DNA of 64,000 nt from Bryobacteraceae bacterium. Its GTDB lineage: Bacteria > Acidobacteriota > Terriglobia > Bryobacterales > Bryobacteraceae. Both the position numbers and the translations under genes were made by a program. Under the pieces are notes generated by a model. That model made no database searches and was not told the origin of the DNA. It saw only the letters and a program-made list of their open reading frames with translations. Below are positions 9,208 to 19,256 of this stretch, in pieces; within the stretch, counting starts at the first letter, position 1; every line of letters begins with the position of its first letter. Location: the NCBI GenBank assembly GCA_025980665.1, contig JAICXC010000002.1, forward strand, positions 26,057-90,056, given 5' to 3'.

Positions 9208-10299
9208 GTGCTTTCCCGCAGGATATTTCTGCAAAGCGGGGCGTGTGTGCTCGGCGCGCCCTTCATCAACCGTGGGCGCTTCTCTCTATTTGCCGGGACT
9301 ATAGACGAGTACTCGTCGCTCGCCGTGGATCTGGTGCGCGAATCCACCGTGATCGACATGCTGGGCCTGCTCACCCTGGATTTCAAGAAACTGGACATTT
9401 GGCGAACCCGCCCCGCCAGTTTCCGTCTGGCGGATTTCCAGCGCCTCAAGGATTCCGGCATCACCGTCTTCCATCCCGCGGTTGGCTACGTTGAGGGAAA
9501 CATCTATGCCCAATCGACGGCGGATATCACTGGTTGGGATGCCTTCATCGATGCGCATCCGGAATACTTCATTCGTGTGTGCGGTCCCGCCGACGTTCCC
9601 CGCGCCAAGGCCGAAGGGAAACTCGGGATCATCGTCGGTGAGCAGAATTCGAATCACTTTCGGACCGTAGATGATGTCGACGCGTTCTACAAACTGGGGC
9701 AGCGGGTGTCTCAGCTCACCTATCGCGACAATGCTTTAGGGGGCGGTTCCACCGACCCCGCGGAGCAGGGCCTGACCGAGTACGGCGAGCAGGTCGTGGC
9801 GCGGATGAACCGGCTGGGCATGGCGGTCGATATCTCGCACTGCGGCGACCGCACCACGCTCGATGTGATCGAGACTTCCACGAAGCCGGTTCTCATCACG
9901 CATTCGAATTGCCGGGCGCTCATGCCCCATAGCGCCCGCTGCAAGACGGACGAAGCGATTCGCAAGCTAGCGGCCAAGGGCGGTGTGGTGGGCGTTACCA
10001 TGGAGCGATTATTCGTGGGGACCGGACGAACGGTAACTATCGAGAATGTCCTCGATCACGTGGATCACGTGGCGAAAGTCGCCGGTGTGGAGCATGTCGG
10101 CCTGGGGAGTGACGTCGACTTGGACGGCCGCGATGGCGCGCTTGCGTCTAAGAAGAACGATCTGGACGGCCTCCAGTACGCGCGTAAAGTCTTCGAACTG
10201 GCCGAAGGATTGGTCCGTAGGAAGTACTCGAATACCGATATCCAACTCATCCTGGGAAGCAATTTCCAACGAGCACTGACGGACATCTGGCAAGGCTGA
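9208..10299 (+). CDS. membrane dipeptidase (peptidase M19)
   Basis: VIDMLGLLT, QLTYRDNALGGGSTDPAEQGLTEYGEQVVARMNRLGMAVDISHCG, VGLGSDVDLDG. Confidence 0.9.
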   Translation: MLSRRIFLQSGACVLGAPFINRGRFSLFAGTIDEYSSLAVDLVRESTVIDMLGLLTLDFKKLDIWRTRPASFRLADFQRLKDSGITVFHPAVGYVEGNIYAQSTADITGWDAFIDAHPEYFIRVCGPADVPRAKAEGKLGIIVGEQNSNHFRTVDDVDAFYKLGQRVSQLTYRDNALGGGSTDPAEQGLTEYGEQVVARMNRLGMAVDISHCGDRTTLDVIETSTKPVLITHSNCRALMPHSARCKTDEAIRKLAAKGGVVGVTMERLFVGTGRTVTIENVLDHVDHVAKVAGVEHVGLGSDVDLDGRDGALASKKNDLDGLQYARKVFELAEGLVRRKYSNTDIQLILGSNFQRALTDIWQG

Positions 10300-10355
10300 A
10301 TGAGTCAGCCTCATTCAAAGATGGTGTGATAGAATCGCGGGCGAGGTCCCACTCC

Positions 10356-11342
10356 ATGAAGAGCTTCGGTATTTGCCTGGTTTTAGCGCTCCCCCTAGCC
10401 GCCGGCTCGGTTCGCGTCATCCAGACCAACGCTGCGGGTGACACCGCGCTGTTCATCGATCCCGCCACCAATAAAGTCGTCCTCACGGTGAAGGATCTGG
10501 AGGCCCCCCACGGAGTTACCTCCTCGCCCGATGGCACCCGCGCGTATTTCACGGTGGAATCCGACAGCACCGTAGTCGCGGTCGACACTAGGACCGGCAA
10601 GCATATCGGCAAGGTGGCTTTGAGCGGACATCCGAACAACATCGCCGTGTCCAAGGATGGGAAGCTGATTTTCGCTGGTATCGCCGTAGCGCCCGGCGCG
10701 ATAGACGTGATCGATGCCGCCACCATGAAGAACATCAAGAGCATCAAGGTCAAGGGCGCCGTGCATAACGTCTACGTGACGCCGGACGGAAAATGGGTGG
10801 TCTCGGGATCGGTCGGGAGCCGCGTCCTTACTGTGATAGACCTGGCCAAGCTGGAAGTAGCCTGGGATCATACCTTCGATAAAGGCGTACGCTGCATGAC
10901 CTTCGACACGGCGCCCGATGGCTCCGCCGCTCACGTTTACCTGCAGCTTTCCGATGTGCACGGATTTGCCGTCCTGGATCTCAAGACGCATGAAGAAGTT
11001 GCGCGAATCATGCTGCCTAACGAACCCAAGGTCGGCGAAGTTCACAGCGGCGCGCCTTCGCACGGGATCGGAATAACACCCGATAAGAAGACCCTGGCGG
11101 TGGATAGTTCCGTCGCGAATGGCGTATTCTTCTACTCGATGCCGGATCTCAAAGTCATTGGATTTGTACCTACCGGGCCGACGCCGGATTGGTTGACGTT
11201 CACTCCCGACAGCAAGATGGTCTACGTCGCAAATGCTGGGGCTAATAACGTGTCTGCCGTGGACATCCAGGCGCGCAAAGTTGTCGCCGTTATTCCGGTG
11301 GGCGAAGTTCCCAAGCGGAACGCCACCGTAGTGATTCCCTAA
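10356..11342 (+). CDS. secreted YncE-like beta-propeller protein
   Basis: Signal peptide MKSFGICLVLALPLAAG; repeated SPDGTRAYFT / VSKDGKLIFAG / TPDGKWVVSGS / TPDSKMVYVAN blades. Confidence 0.85.
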   Translation: MKSFGICLVLALPLAAGSVRVIQTNAAGDTALFIDPATNKVVLTVKDLEAPHGVTSSPDGTRAYFTVESDSTVVAVDTRTGKHIGKVALSGHPNNIAVSKDGKLIFAGIAVAPGAIDVIDAATMKNIKSIKVKGAVHNVYVTPDGKWVVSGSVGSRVLTVIDLAKLEVAWDHTFDKGVRCMTFDTAPDGSAAHVYLQLSDVHGFAVLDLKTHEEVARIMLPNEPKVGEVHSGAPSHGIGITPDKKTLAVDSSVANGVFFYSMPDLKVIGFVPTGPTPDWLTFTPDSKMVYVANAGANNVSAVDIQARKVVAVIPVGEVPKRNATVVIP

Positions 11343-12685
11343 GGAATCACTTTCCGTTGCTTGATCCAGTCGATCAGTACGTCGCGCAGCAGCACGCCCT
11401 GATCGTGGCGTGGAAACACCTTGCCTTTGTCAGCCCAGCTCTGCGCAACGAAATCTGTAGTGTCCAGACGATACACCCGCTTGGGATCCAGCGACGCCGT
11501 CACGACCGGGTCCGTGCCGCCGGAAGGGTCCTTCAAGGCGGCCAGTTGATCGCCTGGAATTTCAAGTGTCACCACCGCATTTGCAAAAGGCATCACGTTC
11601 CCGACGTGGCGCGCCAGCAACTCGCCTTTATGCAGTGCGTCGCGAACGCTCCCCCGGTTGGTAAACGCAAAGTCCGCGGGCATCCCGTCGAGCATGGCTC
11701 GCTCCATCAGGGTTTTTACCTCTGCTCGCGGGATCTCGCGTGTTGCGCGGCCAATGGGAACGTCGACCAGCGCCGAGACTCTCGCTTCCCACTTCTCGAC
11801 CTGGGCCTCGACCGTAGGATCGGCCGGGTACTCGCTGTCGTCCACGGGAATTCCGGTCCATTCGTGTGAGACGATGCGGCGGGTCGCGGTGTCATAGCGC
11901 AGAACCATGCGGCCTACCTGGCGTCCGTAGCCTTCCGCGTGGATCACGAACTTTCCGTCAATCTCGACGGGTTCTTTCCACGGCCTGTGGTCGTGCCCGA
12001 TCACTACCACGCTGACGTCCGGCAGATTGTGCAGGATGGATTCCCCCTCGGCCTTCTCAATGTGCCCCAGGACCACCACCATGTCGGCCTGTTCTTTTGC
12101 TCGCGCAACAATCGGCCGGAGAGTCTCGACGATCGGCGCGGCGCCATAGGGACCCACTTTGTCTCGAGTCGTACTGCCTAGAAGGTTTTCGAGCAGCGCA
12201 CCGACCACCGCGACCCGTATACCTCCAACGTCGCGAACCACATAGGGGGGATTCACCAGCCGGTTCCCTGAAGCGTCCACCGTATTCGCGCTGACCGTGG
12301 GGAAACTCGCGATCTGCATGTAATCGCGAATCTTCATCCAGCCATAGTCAAATTCGTGGTTGCCCAGACAGTTGACATCGATGCCCAGTTTGTTAGCGAT
12401 CTCGTAATCCGGTGCGCCTTGAAACACAGTGCTGACCGGAGTACCCTCTACCAGATCGCCCGCGTTGAGCGTCAGTGATGCGCTAGCCGCGGCTCGTTCG
12501 CGATTGAGCAATGTGGCTAGGTGGGCCACACCTCCGATGCCATCAGGATCCGGAAGCAGGCGGTCGTGGAAATCGTTGAAGTGCAGGATGGTGAGCTCGT
12601 GGACATTGCTCTGCCGGCAGCCCGCCAATACCCCGGCCCACAGGAGAACAAAAGAGGTAAGAAGTGTTCGGCGGCGAAGGACCAA
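11339..12685 (-). CDS. 5'-nucleotidase/2',3'-cyclic phosphodiesterase-like metallophosphatase, putative lipoprotein
   Basis: Lipobox-like LLWAGVLAGCRQ; ILHFNDFHDRLLPD, LNAGDLVEGTPVS, LGNHEFDYG, VIGHDHRPW. Confidence 0.88.
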   Translation of the reverse strand: MVLRRRTLLTSFVLLWAGVLAGCRQSNVHELTILHFNDFHDRLLPDPDGIGGVAHLATLLNRERAAASASLTLNAGDLVEGTPVSTVFQGAPDYEIANKLGIDVNCLGNHEFDYGWMKIRDYMQIASFPTVSANTVDASGNRLVNPPYVVRDVGGIRVAVVGALLENLLGSTTRDKVGPYGAAPIVETLRPIVARAKEQADMVVVLGHIEKAEGESILHNLPDVSVVVIGHDHRPWKEPVEIDGKFVIHAEGYGRQVGRMVLRYDTATRRIVSHEWTGIPVDDSEYPADPTVEAQVEKWEARVSALVDVPIGRATREIPRAEVKTLMERAMLDGMPADFAFTNRGSVRDALHKGELLARHVGNVMPFANAVVTLEIPGDQLAALKDPSGGTDPVVTASLDPKRVYRLDTTDFVAQSWADKGKVFPRHDQGVLLRDVLIDWIKQRKVIP

Positions 12686-12704
12686 ATTAAATTATCGCCC
12701 GCCG

Positions 12705-13118
12705 TTACTTCGACTGGGAGCCGCGAGCCCAGTCGGCGATGGTCTTCCAGTCGGGATCGTTTTTCGACTGGAATTGGCGGCCCCCGCTATGAAAATCGTC
12801 GCCGCCAGCGGTCCCCGCCAAGGGATGTTTCAGGATCGGGCTGGAAAGCAGATTTGCCGAGTTCACCAACCTGGAGACGGCTTCGAAGTTCTTCCGCGAC
12901 TCCTCTTCGGTCCAGTTGGTTGCGCCAGGATCCAGCGGTTGCAGGCGGAACGCATTGCCTGCGCCAGCGTGACACACCACGCAGCGGGCGTGGCCCTCCC
13001 GCTTCTTAAGGAAAATGGGCTCCACTTTCGCGCGATACGTCGCGAAATCGAGCGACTGTGCCGCAGCAAACGACGCTGCGATTGCTATCACGATGGCGAG
13101 CCGGGCTGGGGTAGTCAT
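12705..13118 (-). CDS. secreted c-type cytochrome-like protein
   Basis: Signal peptide (MTTPARLAIVIAIAASFAAAQ); CVVCH heme motif. Confidence 0.75.
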   Translation of the reverse strand: MTTPARLAIVIAIAASFAAAQSLDFATYRAKVEPIFLKKREGHARCVVCHAGAGNAFRLQPLDPGATNWTEEESRKNFEAVSRLVNSANLLSSPILKHPLAGTAGGDDFHSGGRQFQSKNDPDWKTIADWARGSQSK

Positions 13119-13381
13119 ATGTCTTTCGCTAATGTTCGCGCGCGGCCCATAATACCACATGGGATTCGCGTTGTGGATCGACGCCAAAGATGGCCTTGCG
13201 TGGGCGCAAGGTACGCATGAATACCGTCCCATGGGCAGCGCCGTAATCGCATCCACCGACCAGTTCCGGCAGCGCGATTTTCGAAAGACGCGGCGTCCAC
13301 CCGCCCATTTGCGCCGATCTTTCGTGGGATTTTTCGGATCGCTCGAGGAGGTCAACGTGAGGTTAAGGCTGCAGGGCAAGT

Positions 13382-13411
13382 GGAGGCGCCGGGCTACCCC
13401 GGCCCACCTCC
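13382..13411. repeat. GC-rich hairpin (GGAGG..CCGGG..CCCGG..CCTCC) in intergenic DNA
   Basis: Direct reading. Confidence 0.6.
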
Positions 13412-13447
13412 TTTAAACCCGCTCTCGCGGTATACTTTACAGTTTGC

Positions 13448-14434
13448 ATGCAAAACGAACCCATCACGGACATCGCCCACCTGGGCCACCTGGAGCTTTT
13501 CACTCCTAAACCCGACGAAAGCGTGCGTTTCTTCGTCGACATCATGGGGATGACTGAAAGTGGCCGGGAAGGCGACTCGGTCTACCTGCGCGCCTGGGAC
13601 GACTACGAGCGCCATACCCTCAAGCTCACCGCCGCCAAACAAGCTGGAATGGGCCATATGGGACTTCGCGCACGTAGCCCGCAGGCGCTGGAACGTCGCG
13701 TAGCCGCTCTCAAGGGCACCGAATTCGCCATCGGCTGGGATAAGGGCGATTTGTGCCACGGGCCCGCGTTTGTGTGCCAGGATCCGGACGGCCACAAGAT
13801 CCAGCTGTATTACGAAACTCAATGGTATGACGCGCCTGCGAACTTGAAACCAGCGCTCAAGAACCAGGCGCAGCGGTTTCCGGCGCGAGGCTGCAACGTT
13901 CGCCGCCTGGATCATTGGAACGGCCTGGCGGTCGACATCAAGGCGAATCGCGAGTTCTTCGAAAACTACCTGGGATTCCGACTCACCGAGCAGATCGTCC
14001 TCGATACCGGCGTCGAGGCCGCGATGTGGATGACCTGCACCAACAAGAGCTACGATTTCGCTTACACCAAGGACGCGACCGGCACCAAGGGCCGATTCCA
14101 TCACGTAACTTATGCGGTCAATAGCCGCGAGGAAGTTTTGCTGGCCGCCGATATTTTCCTGGAACACGGCGTCAAGATTGAAACTGGTCCGCATAAACAC
14201 GCGATCCAGCAGACGTTTTTCCTGTATGTTTACGAACCCGGAGGGAACCGCGTCGAGATCGCCAACGCGGGGGCGCGTCTGATCCTGGCGCCCGACTGGA
14301 AGCCCATCCGCTGGACCGAGACCGAGCGGAAAAAGGGCCAGGCCTGGGGTCTGAAGACCATCGAATCTTTCCATATTTACGGCACCCCGGCGGTTCCAGG
14401 CCATCCCGGTAGCGGACCTGAATCCGGGTCGTAA
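13448..14434 (+). CDS. extradiol ring-cleavage dioxygenase (catechol 2,3-dioxygenase-like)
   Basis: Two VOC modules; IAHLGHLELFTPKPDESVRFF, FHHVTYAVNSREEVLLAADIFLEHG, FFLYVYEPGGNRVEI. Confidence 0.88.
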   Translation: MQNEPITDIAHLGHLELFTPKPDESVRFFVDIMGMTESGREGDSVYLRAWDDYERHTLKLTAAKQAGMGHMGLRARSPQALERRVAALKGTEFAIGWDKGDLCHGPAFVCQDPDGHKIQLYYETQWYDAPANLKPALKNQAQRFPARGCNVRRLDHWNGLAVDIKANREFFENYLGFRLTEQIVLDTGVEAAMWMTCTNKSYDFAYTKDATGTKGRFHHVTYAVNSREEVLLAADIFLEHGVKIETGPHKHAIQQTFFLYVYEPGGNRVEIANAGARLILAPDWKPIRWTETERKKGQAWGLKTIESFHIYGTPAVPGHPGSGPESGS

Positions 14435-14451
14435 ATTTACACAAGTGTTAA

Positions 14452-15900
<1,449 letters not shown>

Positions 15901-15930
15901 ACTATTTCCGGCGGTTGCTTAAGGCGTACG

Positions 15931-15960
15931 AAGGGGGCAGATTCATCTGTCCCCTTTTTT
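15931..15960 (+). terminator. Rho-independent terminator after the LigM-like gene
   Basis: AAGGGGgCAGATtcATCTGtCCCCTTTTTT stem-loop followed by T-run. Confidence 0.85.
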
Positions 15961-16027
15961 GTTTCTCCCATTGTGGCGAGGAATGCTTTGATCAAGCCGC
16001 ATTCCAATGTGATAAGTTTGAGTTGGA

Positions 16028-16153
16028 ATGAGGAACGCTGTTCTTCTTGTTATCGCAATCCCTGTTGGCTACTTCTTGATGGCAATGCAGTTCTCCGGAA
16101 CCAAATCGTGCCCTAAATGGCTTCGGGAGTTTCTGAATCGTCATAGTCGTTGA
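16028..16153 (+). CDS. putative 41-aa small membrane protein (below ORF-track cutoff)
   Basis: ATG...TGA: MRNAVLLVIAIPVGYFLMAMQFSGTKSCPKWLREFLNRHSR; single TM segment. Confidence 0.3.
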   Translation: MRNAVLLVIAIPVGYFLMAMQFSGTKSCPKWLREFLNRHSR

Positions 16154-16182
16154 GCCGCCTCCAGCACCGTCCTTCTGTGTGA

Positions 16183-17187
16183 TTGTGCCATAGTGAAAAC
16201 ATCTTGACGGGTCCCGTTCTGGTCGCCGGCGGCGCGGGCTACATTGGTAGTCACACTTGTAAATTGCTCGCTAAGGCGGGGCGCGAGCCTATCGTTCTCG
16301 ACAATCTCAGTACCGGGCATCGCTGGGCAGCCAAGTTCGGTCCGTTTTATGAAGGCGATATCGAAGACGGCGAGCTGGTGCAGAAGATTGTTCGCCAGCA
16401 CGGCATCACGGACGTAATCGATTTCGCTGCGAAAGCTTATGTTGGTGAATCGTACACCGATCCCGGTAAGTACTTTCGCGAGAACGTCGGCAAGACGATT
16501 CACTTTCTGGATGCCCTGATCGCGTCCGGTGCGAAGAACATTGTGTTCTCTTCCACCTGCGCCGTGTATGGGGATCCCGAGACCATCCCGATCACCGAAT
16601 CGGAGACGAAGAAGCCGGTGAACCCGTATGGCGATACTAAACTATTCGTCGAACGCATGCTGCATTGGCACGGGATCGCGCATGGCCTGAAGTGGGTTGC
16701 GCCCCGATATTTCAATGCCGCTGGCGCCGATCCTGAAGGCGAGCTGGGGGAACTGCACGAGCCGGAAACGCATCTGATTCCCGCCGCGTTCGAGGCGGTT
16801 CAGGGAAAAAGACCGCAGCTCGAAGTTTATGGCACAGATTATCCCACTCCGGACGGAACCGCTGTCCGCGATTACATTCACGTGTTCGATCTCGGCCGCG
16901 CCCATATTCTCGCGCTGGATTACTTGCGCCAGGGCGGGGAATCGATATCGGTCAATCTGGGTACCGGCGTCGGCCAATCTGTCCTGGACGTGGTGCGCGC
17001 GGTCGCTTCGGCTAGTGGTCATGACGTCCCGCACGTGCTTCGGCCGCGGCGCGCGGGCGATCCGCCGGAACTGGTAGCCGATCCTTCGCTAGCTAGGAAG
17101 GTGCTGGGCTGGACCGCCGAATACCGGGACATCAAACGGATCGTCGAGACCGCTTGGGCCTGGCACCAGCGTCACGTAACTTCTTAA
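16183..17187 (+). CDS. galE: UDP-glucose 4-epimerase
   Basis: VAGGAGYIGSHTCKLLAKAGREPIVLDNLSTGHRWA, SSTCAVYGDP, NPYGDTKLFVE, RDYIHVFDLGRAH; true start may be TTG at 16204. Confidence 0.93.
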   Translation: MCHSENILTGPVLVAGGAGYIGSHTCKLLAKAGREPIVLDNLSTGHRWAAKFGPFYEGDIEDGELVQKIVRQHGITDVIDFAAKAYVGESYTDPGKYFRENVGKTIHFLDALIASGAKNIVFSSTCAVYGDPETIPITESETKKPVNPYGDTKLFVERMLHWHGIAHGLKWVAPRYFNAAGADPEGELGELHEPETHLIPAAFEAVQGKRPQLEVYGTDYPTPDGTAVRDYIHVFDLGRAHILALDYLRQGGESISVNLGTGVGQSVLDVVRAVASASGHDVPHVLRPRRAGDPPELVADPSLARKVLGWTAEYRDIKRIVETAWAWHQRHVTS

Positions 17188-17245
17188 TCCTACCGCGGGG
17201 TTGTGATATAGTGGCTCGACTCACTTCCCAAGTCGGAGGCAATGC

Positions 17246-18295
17246 ATGAAACAGCCCGCACTCGGAATTGTCGCTACCGTCCTGATCGTGGCGGTCTCTC
17301 TGGGCGTCATTTCCCTGTTCGATTTTCCGACGTTCGGCAGCTGGGTGATCTTCGTTATGGCGGCCATAATTCCGATGGAAATCGTCATCGGCGTAACGTG
17401 GGGTGCCAATCCTGGTTTCGTCAGCTCTCACTCCCAGCCTTTGAAGGGAATTCTGCTGGTGCTGGTGAATATCGCGGTAGGTGTGGTCGTGGGTGGTATC
17501 TGCCATGTGGTCGTGGGGGGCGGCATTGCTCCGCCTACTCCGATTTTGGTCTTGTTCGGCATCGTTTCCGTCGTGGTCATGTTCTGGATGGCCATCATGT
17601 TTGGAGGATGGCCGTTCACCAGTTTGATCAAGAGTCCGGTGGGAGCCGGCTTGGCGATGCTGGCGGCGGTCTACATCATTAACTACCTGCTATTCCGCTT
17701 GTTTTTCGATTTCAGCTTTATGGCTGGAGCTCCGTGGTATCGCGCCAGTCTCGATCCGCATGGAATGTTCAACGGCGTCAATGCGCAGGTGTTCTACGTA
17801 ACTGCGCTCACTTTCCTGTTTGTAATGCTGCACTTCGATCTGTGGCCGTTTACATTGGCGCCGGCCGTGATGAAGCAGCCTGCACTCGGTATTGTATGGA
17901 CGCTGCTGGCGCTGGTGCTGGGCGCTGTTGCGTACTACATCGGTGTTAACACGATGGGCATGGATCCGATGATATTCCTCATATCCGGGCCGATCCCGTT
18001 CATCTTTGGAACCATCGTGGTGCTGAATATGCTGCACAACTCGCTATTCGCCAGGTTCACCCAGCCCGTGAAGGGGGTCTTGAACTGCGTGGCAGCCTTG
18101 GTCATCGGAGTCCTGCTGGCGAAGATGTATGGGGCGCTCGCGTCCACGGTGACCGGCGTACTTAAGCCGGGCCCGCCCACCAACGATTTCGAGATCTGGT
18201 TGGCGACGGCGCTGCTCGGTATAACCTTCCCATTCCTGATCTTCTTCGCCGAATTCTTTAAGATGTGGCCGCTCCGGAAGAGCAAACCGGAATAG
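17246..18295 (+). CDS. multi-pass membrane protein with internal repeats
   Basis: Highly hydrophobic; MKQPALGIV occurs at the N-terminus and again mid-protein; related QPLKGILLV / QPVKGVLNC modules. Confidence 0.75.
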   Translation: MKQPALGIVATVLIVAVSLGVISLFDFPTFGSWVIFVMAAIIPMEIVIGVTWGANPGFVSSHSQPLKGILLVLVNIAVGVVVGGICHVVVGGGIAPPTPILVLFGIVSVVVMFWMAIMFGGWPFTSLIKSPVGAGLAMLAAVYIINYLLFRLFFDFSFMAGAPWYRASLDPHGMFNGVNAQVFYVTALTFLFVMLHFDLWPFTLAPAVMKQPALGIVWTLLALVLGAVAYYIGVNTMGMDPMIFLISGPIPFIFGTIVVLNMLHNSLFARFTQPVKGVLNCVAALVIGVLLAKMYGALASTVTGVLKPGPPTNDFEIWLATALLGITFPFLIFFAEFFKMWPLRKSKPE

Positions 18296-18324
18296 ACTAG
18301 TTGGAGACGAGGTAATCAATACAT

Positions 18325-19239
18325 ATGCTACGCGCGATTGACGAAAACACCATTACCGACGCCGCGATTGAGCAGATGGCGGCAACGCCGAATCCGCGGC
18401 TGAAGCAGATCATGGAGCCGTTAGTGAGGCATCTGCACGCCTGGGCACGCGAGGCGGATCTTACTCCCGAAGAATGGCTCGAGGGGATCAAGTTCCTGAC
18501 TGCCGTGGGACAAAAGTGCACCGCGTTCCGGCAGGAGTTCATTTTACTTTCCGATACGCTGGGCATGAGTTCCTTGATCAACTCCCTTCACGATAAACGC
18601 GCAGCGGAGGCCGGCACCAAGAGCAGTCTGGTTGGTCCGTTCTATCGCCAGGATTCTCCGCCGATGAAGCTGGGCGATACCATCGTTACCAAGCCGACCA
18701 ACGGGCTCGAAGTCGTGCTTTACGGACGCGTGACTGACAGGGCAGGGAAGGGCGTTCCGAATGCTTCGATCGAGGTGTGGCAGCCGGATGAAACCGGCAA
18801 CTACGATTTGCAGAAACACGATCCATCTGAGATGGACTTGCGCGGCCATTTCCATACCGATAGCGATGGACGTTACTACCTGCGTACAGTAGCGCCCCTC
18901 GGATACATGATCCCTATGGACGGACCGGTGGGCGACATGATTCGTGCGCAGAAGCGCCATGGCTATCGTCCCGCGCACATTCACTTTATTGTCGGCGCAC
19001 CGGGCTATCGCGAGGTGGTAACGGCGCTCTATCTCGCGGGCGATCCGCACGTCGATTCCGATACCGTGTTTGGCGTGACAGAATCGCTAGTGACGAAGGT
19101 CAACGAGAAAGATCCTGGCTCGCCGATTCCTACTCTGCCCAGCATCAAATTCGACTTCCAGCTCGCCGCGGCAACGGCCAAGGATATGACCGGACGCGTC
19201 GGCGCGGATCCATCGCAGATCGTTAAGGTGGGAGCGTAG
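18325..19239 (+). CDS. intradiol ring-cleavage dioxygenase (hydroxyquinol/catechol 1,2-dioxygenase-like)
   Basis: N-terminal helical domain plus GPFYRQDSPP, ASIEVWQPDETGNYDLQ, LRGHFHTDSDGRYYLRTV, HGYRPAHIHFIV. Confidence 0.9.
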   Translation: MLRAIDENTITDAAIEQMAATPNPRLKQIMEPLVRHLHAWAREADLTPEEWLEGIKFLTAVGQKCTAFRQEFILLSDTLGMSSLINSLHDKRAAEAGTKSSLVGPFYRQDSPPMKLGDTIVTKPTNGLEVVLYGRVTDRAGKGVPNASIEVWQPDETGNYDLQKHDPSEMDLRGHFHTDSDGRYYLRTVAPLGYMIPMDGPVGDMIRAQKRHGYRPAHIHFIVGAPGYREVVTALYLAGDPHVDSDTVFGVTESLVTKVNEKDPGSPIPTLPSIKFDFQLAAATAKDMTGRVGADPSQIVKVGA

Positions 19240-19256
19240 CGGTACAATAGCGTTTC

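Noticed and set aside
13394-14404. 336-aa minus-strand ORF
   Set aside because: Antisense to the extradiol dioxygenase, which has clear family motifs
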